Part shown: positions 17,930 to 27,055 of the stretch, one piece after another
Numbering within the stretch: position 1 is the stretch's first letter
Layout of the letters: each line of letters starts with the position of its first letter
NCBI GenBank assembly: GCA_002179805.1
Contig: NAVB01000435.1
Span: forward strand, 1 to 28,474
Direction: 5' to 3'
DNA: 28,474 nt
Origin: Acanthamoeba lenticulata
Lineage: Eukaryota > Discosea > Longamoebia > Acanthamoebidae
Program-made: the position numbers and the translations under genes
The notes under the pieces: generated by a model
What the model saw: only the letters and a program-made list of their open reading frames with translations
The model's database searches: none
Told to the model about the DNA's origin: nothing

Positions 17930-20390
17930 TCAGAACAGGAGGAAGGCAAAGACGGCCAGCACAGCAAGGGCCACGAGCAGCTGCGACGGGGCAGAGCCAC
18001 CGCATCCGCTGTCGTGCGAGGGCGAACCACTCGGCGCCGTTCCGAGCCACAGGTCTCCCGAGTAGGCCCCGGTGTCGGGCGCGTCGGCCGAGATCTGCAC
18101 GACGGCACCGCCCAGCGCGTTGATGCCCGTGTCCTGGTTCCACGTGTTGACGTTGGCCAGCTGGATGGCATAATAGGGCAGCGGCTTGTCCGATGGCGTC
18201 GACGCCATCAGCGCATCGGCCAGCAGCAGGCCCAGCTTGTAGCTGCCGGCCGGCACGTCGTCCCCGACGCCCAGGGAGAAGGTGAGGCTGAAGGGCGAGC
18301 TCTCGGGCAGCCACATGCGCGGGTCCACGGGCAGCTTGGCCCAGATCACCCTGCTCGACATCACCACCATCATCTTGTCAACATCAACATCGACCCGGTG
18401 AAGGTGGTGGCCGTACGAGTTGTTGGAGGAGGTGAGGACGAGGTAGACGTCGACCTTGTGCAGCGGAGCCGCAAAGCCCTGGTTCTCGATGACAAACGAC
18501 ATGTCAAAGCGGCGGCCTGTTGTGCACCCCAAAGGTAAGCATATGGTGATGGTGATTATGATGATTGTAATGATGAGGCGCAGACTGACCGGGGCGGACA
18601 GCGTCGGTGTAGCTGTGGGTGGCCGAGGGCGACAGGAGCAGCCGGTAGCCCAGGCGGTTGGTGATGTCGTTGAAGCAGCCCTCGTCCTTCCACGTTTGGA
18701 TGACGTTCGGATGATACTGGATGTTGATGTACTTCCAGTGGAACCCTGCACCATCATCCATCAACAACAACAACATTCACGTCGTCAGGCGAGCTCGGCT
18801 CTGATCCCACATATGGCAGCTGCGCGTACGGGCGAGTTCGGTCATGGCCGCGCCGCCGGTACTGGCGGAGCAGCCCGAGCGGGTGACGTTCTCGCAGGTT
18901 TCGCCGCCCATCGTGGTGTACTTGGTCTCTGCCCGCATGCACGAGCATGTGAGCCGCGTGAAGCTTCGCCCCACATAAGGAGGGGATTGAAGAACCATTG
19001 CCGAGGTAGGGATACTCGAAGCTGACGTCGACGTACGTGCCCTGGTCGTTGTTCCCCGCCAGGAAGCAGTCGTTGTGGAATCCTGGGACGACGTCGGGCG
19101 ATGGTCAGTCGCTCCTTCTCCCACCAAGGGGAGGGCGACGAAGTGAGGATCTACCGATGCGAGCGGCGTCGGTGCCAGAGTAGGCCTCGCTGGCGGAGAG
19201 GGTCGTCTTGCGGTCCAGCAGGCCGTACTTGAAGAGCGGCGTCCGCACAGCGATGGGCGTCGACGGCGACGTCGCCGCCAGCAGCTTGTCCAGCAGGGTC
19301 TTGCGCTGCGGGTTCTGTGTGTTGCGTGTGTGTGTGTGTGTTGAGCGTTTTATCGACAAGCCAGTACAAGTCAACAGAGGTCCTGTCTCGCCAGGCGCGT
19401 ACCGTCGAGGCACCCACGCCACCATCTGGAGCGCACACGCCACACGCAAGCCACGAGATGAGCACGCGCACAAAGCTCAATAGAGGCGAGCTTCTGCAGA
19501 CGGGAGGACGTACAGTAGTCCGTGTAGTACCACTCGCCCCATGTGCCGATGAAGCCCGCCTGGATGGTCAAGATCACGTCGGCCTTGGCCTGCACGTGAA
19601 GATGAAGTCCATTCCCCAGATCCCGGGTAAGTCTCCGCCCTCGCGCGACTCAGAGAGACGGACAACGGGGGGAAGAGAGAGGGAGAGACGTGCCTTGAGG
19701 ATGGGCGCGAGCTGGTCGATGTGCGCCGAGGCGGTCTCCAGCGAGGCGTCGCCGTAGGGCGGCGTAGGTGTGCGTGTAGGCAAAGCGCACAAGCGCCTTC
19801 ATGCCGGCCTTGCGGATGGTCTCAAAGTCCTGCGACACCGTCTCCAGAAACTCCTGCGGCAACGGATCACTGATGAACCCGACACAAGCCACGATCAACC
19901 TCTGGGCCAAATGACCTTCAAGCCTGATGAGAGAGAGGATCATCTGATTACCCTTGGTTGAAGTGGAGGGAGGAGTTGCCCACGAGCCAGTAGATGCGCA
20001 ACACCAGGGACTGGCGCGGCGACCCGTCCCGGACGGCCACCAGGTCTGGTGGGGGGTTGCCAGGCAGACATGAGATAACGAAAAAGAAAAGGGCCGACGA
20101 AATGGAGCGAGGCTGAAGGTGGGGAGGTACCTTCAAGGGCAAGCGGGTCGCCACCAGGCACGTCCATCTCCTGCTCGGTGTACCATCCACGTCCCGGGTT
20201 GTAAATCTCAGCACTGGAGGCCGTAAACTGGACCGTTGCGGCATCTTGTTGTTGTAGTTTGAGGAGTTAGCGACAGGGGGGAGTGAACAAGGGCAATATC
20301 ACGAATTCGTGCACCTGTTCTGCCGAGAAAGCATCCTAGAACGAGTAGAAAGAGCGCCAGCGCGTGAAGCACGTATTCCTGCATCTTCAT
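17930..20390 (-). CDS. Secreted, probably GPI-anchored DUF4874/DUF4832 protein with an apparent frameshift
   Basis: Twelve exons (minus): 20390-20315, 20244-20131, 20045-19952, 19869-19694, 19589-19514, 19425-19403, 19314-19155, 19082-18996, 18928-18830, 18745-18590, 18516-18417, 18350-17930. All junction phases agree, but exon 4 holds one base too many: the frame changes between RFAYT (codon ending 19773) and PPYGDASLE (from about 19756). Without that base the product is about 526 aa. Residues 1-24 form a signal peptide (EYVLHALALFLLVLGCFLG). The DUF4874 part shows NPGRGWY, FAYT, HIDQLAPILK and GFIGTWGEWYYTDY; the DUF4832 part shows RIGFHNDCF, MGGETC, FHWKYIN, LGYRLLLS and VIENQGFAAPLHKV. 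The end is a Ser/Gly stretch and a hydrophobic tail (QLLVALAVLAVFAFLLF), typical of GPI attachment. Both DUFs are known from bacterial and microbial secreted proteins; the biochemical role is unknown, a carbohydrate-related one is possible. Exon 6 is only 23 nt; intron 19590-19693 appears to be GC-AG. Confidence 0.8.
19320..19341. repeat. GT/CA microsatellite in an intron
   Basis: A short (GT)n run lies within the intron 19315-19402 of the DUF4874/DUF4832 gene, next to its acceptor. It reads (CA)n on the transcript strand. Confidence 0.7.
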
Positions 20391-20432
20391 GTTGTCTTCT
20401 ATGGCCAAGTTGCGCAACACCAGCCCACTACC

Positions 20433-20439
20433 TTTATAT
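20433..20439 (-). promoter_or_regulatory. TATA box and upstream elements of the DUF4874/DUF4832 gene
   Basis: TATAAAG on the minus strand lies 43 nt upstream of ATG 20390. A little further out are CCAAT on the plus strand (about 20453-20457) and two direct copies of CGAGCCGGC (near 20463 and 20480). All fall in the 170-nt spacer behind the thioesterase gene. Confidence 0.6.
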
Positions 20440-20560
20440 TCATTAATAAGCCGACCAATAACCGAGCCGGCCTTTTCCCCGAGCCGGCGACAACTCGGGC
20501 TGAGGCAACGGCCCACCTGTACATGTAGTGATCGCTTCTCCTCTTGGCGGAGCAAGCCTC

Positions 20561-21357
20561 CTAAAGCTTTGCCTGGCTCTTCTGCGCGGTGGAGCCCATG
20601 ACGCTCTTCTTGTCCAGCACAACGAGAGTGCAGTAGGACACGCAGGCGACCTCGCCCTTATCGTTGCGGATGGTCACCTGCCAGACCTGCTGCCTCCTTC
20701 CCTTGTGTTGCACCGTCGCAGTCGCCGTCACGAAGCCACTGAAAAGTAGAACTCGTAAACGAGAGGTTTCTCGCAACCAAGCAGTATACTCTAGAGGCAA
20801 GCAAGAGCGGCGCACATACCTGGTAACAGAGCGTATGTGGTTGGCCGTGATGGTGCTGCCCACCACAAATTGCTTCGACAGGTCGGCGACGTGGAGAGAC
20901 GCTGCCGTGCTGGCCACGTCCTCTGCCTGGGAACATAACGGCTCGGGATGAATGTGCGCCTTCTAGAAACGGCCGTGGGGGCGAAGGAGACGTACGAGAG
21001 CAGCGTTAAGACCTCCATGAAGCAGCCCAATGACTTGGTGGTGTCTCTCGGTCACGGGCATGGTTGCTTCCTTCGACCGAGAACACGAAAGTTGAGCAAG
21101 GAGGAAGTCAAAAGGTTCACATAGTTTTGCTTACCACAGACTCCTTGCCAATCTTCGTGTAGCGGATGCCCAGCACCTGGCCGATATGTTTCTTGTTGGC
21201 CTCTCGCAAGTTTCTTTCATAGAGCTGCGCCCTCTCCTGTTGATAATGGGTGAGGCAGGCCAAGTTTTTGCGCAGGAAACAGGATGCATACTACCTTGAG
21301 CTCTGGGACAACGTCTATCTTATCAACAACGAAGTAAAAGTCTTGGTTGCTCGTCAT
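20561..21357 (-). CDS. Hotdog-fold acyl-CoA thioesterase (PaaI/4HBT type), 174 aa
   Basis: Five exons (minus): 21357-21295, 21236-21135, 21070-20996, 20926-20820, 20738-20561; 175 codons with TAG. Introns are 58-81 nt. The family hydrolyses acyl-CoA thioesters. The central stretch TMPVTERHHQVIGLLHGG (residues 58-75) followed by LNAALAEDVAS matches the hotdog motif in which HGG shapes the CoA site and a Glu a few residues later (E82 here) is catalytic. The second half has the expected strands (SKQFVVGSTITANHIRSV, SGFVTATATVQHKGRRQQVW, GEVACVSYCTLVVL). The MPV-HGG-E pattern is closer to the EntH/DHNA-CoA thioesterase branch than to long-chain acyl-CoA thioesterases, but the true substrate cannot be told. 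No obvious peroxisomal or mitochondrial targeting signal is visible; the C-terminus is KSQAKL. A TATA-like box lies about 85 nt upstream. Confidence 0.88.
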
Positions 21358-22262
21358 CTTGTGCAGTTTTGTTGTCTGAAAAAAGCCTGGCGACCATTTT
21401 CCTGGTGCGCTGGCGGCAGCTTTATTGGAAGGAAAAGCCTTTAAATACAATTTTCAGCACATCAGGCGGTCTAGCACTTGCCCACGAGCTATGGATCATG
21501 GCGCTGGCCGTTGCCCGCAGCGGGCGCGCTTGCGCACCAGACACTGGAGGATTGGTTGCACAGTGCAATTACGCCCCCTATCCGGCTTTGCAAACAACAG
21601 GAAAACTCTAGAGGAAGGTATCTGCAATGTAGGGAGATGATCCCGCTTTAAAAAGTTGGTCGCACGATAGAGAACCCCCAAGACCGACGTGGCCTGAACG
21701 GACGATCGACCAGATCGAAGTGCTGCTTGCTAGTGGTCGTTTCCTGCAAGATTTCACCATCTTGCCGCCCACGTTACGCCTTGACAGCTTTCGGACTTAA
21801 GGAAACCCGCAAATATCCTGCCACCTGGCACGTTCAACTCCGTATCCTGCGCGTATGGGCGCAGAGCAGGCTGACCTCTCTCCCACATTTCCCAGGAACC
21901 CAGTACCTGCTCGGACAGGTCATGCTCCCCTCTCCTCCTTCTGGACGACCTCATAAGGCGTTGTTCAAATCTTTAGCCACCTTCATCAGTACCTATTCAA
22001 ACGAAGCTCACTTGCTCCCTACAACAACAGCAGCAAGCAGCAACCCGATCCGCTCTACACGATATCCGCGCTTCGACCTCCCGCTACTCGACGCTTGCTT
22101 CGAAGATCGACTCGCGAAGTTCAACAAATCTGTTTACAGCCAGGTTCTGTTTTTCTTGAACCATTGTTAAGTGATAGTGTCACTACACACTCCACTTTCC
22201 ATCACAACATCGCCACGACTACACTTCACTTGTCCACGCACTCCCCACACTCGATTCCAGAG
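21358..22262. other. 905-nt divergent spacer between the thioesterase and MORN genes
   Basis: This is the longest gene-free stretch in the window. Beyond the thioesterase TATA-like box I see a GC-rich inverted repeat near 21512-21527 (GCCCGC...GCGGGC), a TTTAAAAA run near 21646-21653, and a C-rich leader just before the MORN start codon. An open frame at 21727-22170 (147 codons) has no recognisable domain and unusual composition. I see no tRNA or other RNA gene. Confidence 0.5.
21440..21447 (-). promoter_or_regulatory. TATA-like box of the thioesterase gene
   Basis: TATTTAAA on the minus strand lies 83 nt upstream of ATG 21357, with an inverted CCAAT at about 21424-21428 between it and the start. 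Position relative to a transcript start is unknown. Confidence 0.4.
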
Positions 22263-23897
22263 ATGGAAGCAGACATGGAGTTGCAGATGCCCGACGGACG
22301 GGTCTACACAGGCAAGGTCCGAAACGGAAAGCCGCACGGCCGAGGGGTTATGCGGTGGAAGGACGGCACACGGTACGGCTCGAGCGACTTCTCTCTGCTT
22401 TGATGAGCTGCGACTAACCCATAGTGACCACAGCTACGAGGGGAAGTGGAAGGAGGGCCAGGCACATGGCCGGGGCGTCATGATTCACGCTAGGGGCGAC
22501 CGCTATGAGGGCGAGTGCAAGGACGGCAAGTTCCACGGCGAGGGGACCTACCAGTGGGCCGTTGGCAACACCTACAAGGGCGAGTGGCGCAATGACAAGG
22601 GCCATGGCTTCGGTATCTACCAGTGGGCTGACGTACGTGTTCCCGCACTCAGCTACGACTTGATTGCTCAAGCTCACAAACGCTTGCATGATGTACAGGG
22701 CCGCCGCTACGAAGGCGAGTGGCGCAACGGGAAGTACCACGGAGAGGGCCAGTACTCGTGGCCTGATGTACGTTCTTCCTCCGACGTTCTTCCTCAAGAA
22801 GCGCCAAACTCATTTCTCTCTGTACAGGGGAGGCTGTACGTTGGCGAATGGAAGCGTGGCAAGTACCACGGCACCGGCGTGATGACTTGGCCCGACGGCC
22901 GCAAGTACGAGGGCGAGTGGAGGAACGGAAAGAAAGAGGGCCAGGGCACATACACCTGGTACGACGAGTTGAACCGGCCCTGCAAGTACGAGGGCGAATG
23001 GAAGGAGGACGTCAAGCAAGGGCGAGGCACTCTCCACTTTGGCAACGGCACGACGCACACTGGCGAGTGGAAGTCGAACAAAGCCCACGGACAGGGCGTT
23101 AAGACCTGGCCCAGGTGCGTTCTAAGTCTCCAACTCTGTACGACCGAGCGAGTCTCACATGTCCTTTTTTTTCTCTACTCAGTGGCTCGCGCTACGAGGG
23201 CGAGTGGAAGGACGCCAAGGCCTGCGGCAAGGGTGTGTTCGTGTGGCACTTTGGTGATCGCTACGAGGGCGAGTACCGGAATGGCAAGCCCAACGGAAAG
23301 GGTTCGTGCTTCACATCCACTGTTGTGTACTGGGTAGAGGTGTCTCACACTTTTCATCTATGGCCGTGCAGGAACCTACACCTGGAAGGATGGCAGCAAA
23401 TACGAGGGAGAGTGGCGCCACGGCAAGAAGCACGGCAAGGGCAAGTTCACCTGGCCTGAGGTAAGTTATCATCGATGAAGTCTTGTTGAGGAAGCTCGAA
23501 CGCGCAGCTGACGGTCTTCCTTGATCAACAGGGCGAAAGCTATGAGGGTGACTTCCACCAGGGTAGCCAGGATGGCTACGGCAAGTACACATGGGCCTCG
23601 GGCAGCTACTATGAGGGCGAGTGCAAGAACGGCAAGTCGCACGGCAAGGGCACCTACGTGAGCAAGGACGGCGAAGTCGTCCATGGCTGGTGGAGCGACG
23701 GTGAACTCTCCGTCCAGCTCGACAGCCTGCACGTCGACGGGGCAAAGCCCGCCTCCACGATCTCCTACGCCGACAAGGTCGACCTCGGCTCCGACGACGA
23801 AGAGTCCGACGTCTCCACCTCCTCCGACGTGTCGGTCGCCAACAAGAAGCTGCCTCCCGTGTCGCTCATGCAAGCTGCCAGTGGAGGTCTGGACTGA
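22263..23897 (+). CDS. MORN-repeat protein, 412 aa, about 14 repeats
   Basis: Seven exons: 22263-22372, 22434-22632, 22699-22767, 22828-23114, 23183-23301, 23372-23460, 23532-23897; 413 codons with TGA, all phases consistent. The start is ATG 22263 ([19 protein letters not shown]). Nearly the whole chain is MORN repeats of about 23 residues with the pattern YEGEWKNGKxHGxGxxxWxD (for example [20 protein letters not shown]). About 14 are recognisable, up to residue 365. The last about 50 residues are acidic and Ser-rich ([20 protein letters not shown]). There is no kinase, SET or other catalytic domain. MORN repeats form an elongated beta-hairpin strip that binds membranes lipids or protein partners, so a cortical or membrane-associated scaffold is a reasonable inference. 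Several introns interrupt the repeat at the same point, between the W-P-D and the following G-x-x-Y. Confidence 0.93.
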
Positions 23898-24349
23898 GCT
23901 CGCTCGGTCACAGTTCTGGATACTTCAAGGCTTCCGCCAGTTGTAAATAGTCCTCCGCATTCTACCTACCTCTCTACCTCTCAGACCACACGAAAGAGGT
24001 TCAACGGCTTGCCTATGGCTCGCCCGCGAGACACCTCCTCGTTGATGGACAAGCTCTTCCTTTCTCGTCTCTATTCAATGAAGAGACCCAAGCAAGGCCG
24101 ATGGCTTTGGGGGTCAAAGTAAAATCTACGTTCTCCACCTTTGGCATTTCGCCGCTCCTTTCGCTTTTCTTTCCGCGGAAGTGCCGGAGTCGGGACCAGA
24201 TCGAGCAAAAACTGACAAGTGGAGAGCTGGGCCTGCCTTTCTGGTTCCCTATGAAAGCGGAAGCTTTGAAAGACGGAACACCTCCACTAAGCATTCACAA
24301 CAATTATACAAACAACAGTTGAACACACAACTACACACAATACTCGAGA
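23898..24349. other. Spacer between MORN and hemerythrin-like genes, with TATA-like box
   Basis: This 452-nt stretch should contain the MORN 3' untranslated region and the promoter of the next gene. TTATACA at 24304-24310 lies about 40 nt before ATG 24350 and is TATA-like. TTGTAAATAG near 23940 could serve 3' end formation. I see no convincing gene on either strand. Confidence 0.4.
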
Positions 24350-25389
24350 ATGTCGCGCAACAGCGGTAGCTTTGGTGTGCGAAAGAGCGGGGACGCCATG
24401 TCCCCCCGCAACCCTCTCATTGCTGGTACCTCCCCTGCTGGCGACCCCCTTTGGACCGTACTGCAGTACGTGGTAGGGAGAGAAGCTGACACATGAAGTT
24501 CTCAGAGATGGACGGGCTGACCGTGCTTCAGCGTGACCACGACTCCTTGCGCGTCCAGTTCTCCCTCTTTCGAGGTACCACGCCCTACCACAAGTACAAG
24601 TACAAGAGAGAGCCACGGCATTGATCGAGTATGCGTGATAGAGCTTAATGAGGACCAGCTGGAGCTGAAGGAACGCATCGCCGACGAGGTTATCAAGCAG
24701 CTTTGCATTCACAACTATGTTGAGGTTCCTCACCTTCTCTACGTTTGGCCCCAACCAAAGGGCAGCGTTAACACACCTGTTCTACCTCAATCAGGAGAAA
24801 CTGCTCTACCCGCTGGCCGAGCGCGTCCTCTTGAGTGGCGCTTCTGTCGCGAAACAGCACAAAGAGTACGTCAGAACTGCCCCTATCTACAACAGGTTCT
24901 CAACAGAGGAAGCGTGCAGGCAACATTGGGAAATAGAACGCTCTCTCAACGACCTCATGTACATCAAGCCGCTTGACTCTGATTTTGACGACAAGATGCA
25001 CTTTGTAATGGACGTACGTGAGCCTCACTCCCAAGCTGCCCCTTGGTGTCTTCCTCAGCTAACACAGCACCACCAGACGGCAGAGGCGCACTTCCGCGAG
25101 GAAGAGCAGAACTTGTTCCCTCGGCTGCGCGAGCTCGTGTCGCGAGACGAGCTGCTCACAATGACCTACAAGATCCAGAAAGCCCGCATCTACGCTCCCA
25201 CCCGACCGCACGTATGCTTCTTCGCCGTTGATTGTTCTTGTTTGTTGGTCGAGACAAGAGGTATGACCGTCAAAGATCGTGCAGCCGAATATGCCCAAGC
25301 GAGGCGTGCTGGGCAAGTGGGCCACTCGACTCGCCGCCACGATGGACTCCGTGGCCGACTCTCTCACCACACGCGTCACCGCCCAGTAG
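24350..25389 (+). CDS. Hemerythrin-like HHE cation-binding protein, about 220 aa
   Basis: Seven exons: 24350-24457, 24508-24574, 24642-24724, 24795-24865, 24920-25013, 25077-25211, 25285-25389 (TAG). The domain is a four-helix bundle that binds a di-iron centre, seen in O2-, NO- or iron-handling proteins. The ligand pattern is present: H47 (QRDHDSLR), H82xxxE86 (CIHNYVEEK), H108/H112 (KQHKEQHWEIE) and H146xxxE150 (AEAHFREEEQNLFP), followed by the conserved ARIYAPTRPHP. The intron 24866-24919 (54 nt, GTACGT...GCAG) has no in-frame stop; removing it restores normal helix spacing. The first junction (24457/24508) is the weakest: the intron is only 50 nt, its acceptor is GAG, and the domain could instead start at a downstream ATG (24493 or 24508). 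The N-terminal about 36 residues are Ser/Gly/Arg-rich, with no clear targeting signal. Confidence 0.85.
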
Positions 25390-25480
25390 CCCCACCTACA
25401 ATGAGACAAACGGGGATAGAGCTGGGGGTGCCCACAGCAAGTCAAGTGGAGATTCTTTGATGCCAAGTCGTGCCTCCAAC

Positions 25481-25486
25481 AATAAA
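25481..25486 (+). other. Polyadenylation signal of the hemerythrin-like gene
   Basis: AATAAA lies 92 nt beyond the TAG at 25387-25389 in the 195-nt convergent spacer, and is well placed for 3' end formation of the plus-strand gene. Confidence 0.5.
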
Positions 25487-25584
25487 GTTACGTTCCTCGT
25501 GTACATGGCTGATGGGCAGTTGCCTACACCCGGGTGCGGCTGCCCGGGGACGATTGGTCTTGCGGCCTGATGTATTTGTGGGGC

Positions 25585-26654
25585 TCAGCCAAAGACACGC
25601 TTGAACACGGATGTCTGCCGTGTGTCGATGGTGTGGAAGGCCGCCACAATCGGGAACACCAACGGGTGCCACTTTGTCGTTTTCTTCGTCTTGTCGGCCG
25701 GAGCTTCGGCCTCCTTCGTCGTAAAGGACCACCGCGTCTTCCAGCGGACCAGCGCGGGCGGCATCGTGAACTCGACCACCTTCTGGCCACGCGCGTCGAC
25801 GCCACGATAGAAGCTGAACAGCTTCGGCACCCCGAAGCGGCGCAAGCGAACGACCTCCTCCTCGCCACCGCCGCTGCCATCGTACACGGCAAAGCGCGTG
25901 TAAAACTGGTTGAGCCACGCCGTGGCGGGCGAGCCGTAGCTCCACGGCGCGAACTCGACCACGCGGGCCAGCGTCGCGCGCGTGCGGGCGTTGGCCAACG
26001 TGATGACCTGCCCGCGGGCGCCCTGCACCGGCGGCATAGTCGCGCCCTCGCTCGTCCACGTGCGGGTGGCCCGGCCCACGACGGTCGCGGCGCGCGGGTC
26101 GCGGTAGTGGAGGACGGCGTCGAGGTCGCCCGGCGCGACGTCGAGCTGGTCGAGCCGGCCGAGGTGCTCGCTCGTGACGGCGTCCTGCAGGTCCCACGTG
26201 AGCCGCGGCCGCTGGCCGCGCCCGCCGAGCAGCGACTCGACGCTGACCGAGACGGCCTCCTGTGCGACGAAGCGCGGCGGGAACAGCGGCAGGCCGTCGG
26301 CGCCCTGGCCCAGGCCCTCGCGCCTGCGCCCGTTGGCGTTGGCATTGGCATTCGCGCTGGCGTTCTCGTAGGCGCCGCGCGTGATTGCGTCGGCAAACAT
26401 GCGGATGGCCGTCCCGAACAGGGAGCCCGTGAAGAGCGGGATCTCGGGGCCGCCGCTGTCTGCGTTGTTGGCGCCTCCTGGTGTGCCGCGATCGTGCGTC
26501 AGGCGCACGAAGAAGGGCTGGTGCGGTATGGTGTGATGTGTTGAAGGGGCGCCCGAGTACCCGAGGTCTTGCGGTACTGGTAGACGGTGCCAAAGGGCGT
26601 GGAGCGGACCTCCCACTCGCCGTTGCCCGTCTTTTTCCGCATCCGTTGGATCTC
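25585..26654 (-). CDS. Unrecognised protein, 5' end unresolved
   Basis: Two exons are clear on the minus strand: 26654-26561 (from acceptor GAGCAG, phase 0) and 26477-25585 (TGA), joined across an 83-nt intron 26478-26560 in frame. The visible protein is about 328 residues. It begins EIQRMRKKTGNGEWEVRSTP, then FGTVYQYRKTSGGANN, with an Ala/Asn repeat (about ENASANANANAN) and a larger C-terminal part with regular beta-type patterning (WSYGSPATAWLNQFYTRFAV, KVVEFTMPPALVRWKTRWSF). No in-frame ATG precedes the first exon before a stop, so there must be at least one exon further upstream, in 26655-27055 or as part of the neighbouring J-domain gene on the same strand. I do not recognise the family and see no catalytic motif. 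It converges on the hemerythrin-like gene (195 nt between stops). Confidence 0.6.
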
Positions 26655-27055
26655 CTGCTCGTCACCACAGCCATCACATCACAACATCACCACGACAAAG
26701 AGATGGCAGGCGTCATGTAGCGCCACCAAGTGAGGCTCTACTCGAGGCGGCCAGGAAATGGAAAGAGAAATAAATGGAAATGAGAAAAGAATAATCTGAA
26801 GAGAAAGATGAAGTAGAGAGAGAAGGAGAAGAAGGTGATGTCGATGTAGGATGGGCCGCTGACAGCGCTGGGGAGTGCGTCTGCGAAGGGTTTATTGGCG
26901 CTCGTCGCCAATCCGACGACCGCACGGTCCCCACTTCGCATCCGACCCAGAGAGAGGACGATGCTGATGGGGAAGAATATTGAGGATGAAGAGAATGACG
27001 AAGAGGACGAAGATGAGGAGCTGTGGTGATGGCGAGTTGTTGTTGTTGTTGTTCT
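26655..27055 (-). other. Unresolved stretch between two minus-strand genes
   Basis: About 400 nt with pyrimidine-rich runs on the minus strand. One candidate coding piece runs from about 26944 down to 26856 (MRSGDRAVVGLATSANKPF then ADALPSA), with possible donor GTCAGC. Another frame (about 27010-26960) encodes a very hydrophobic LLIFVLFVILFILNIL, which may be a membrane segment or only a translated pyrimidine tract. These could be 5' exons of the 25585-26654 gene, 3' exons of the J-domain gene, or evidence that the two are one gene. I could not decide. Confidence 0.35.

Noticed and set aside
21727..22170. 147-codon open frame in the spacer before the MORN gene
   Set aside because: No recognisable domain and no coding bias like the neighbours. 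A lineage-specific small gene cannot be excluded, but I cannot support it.
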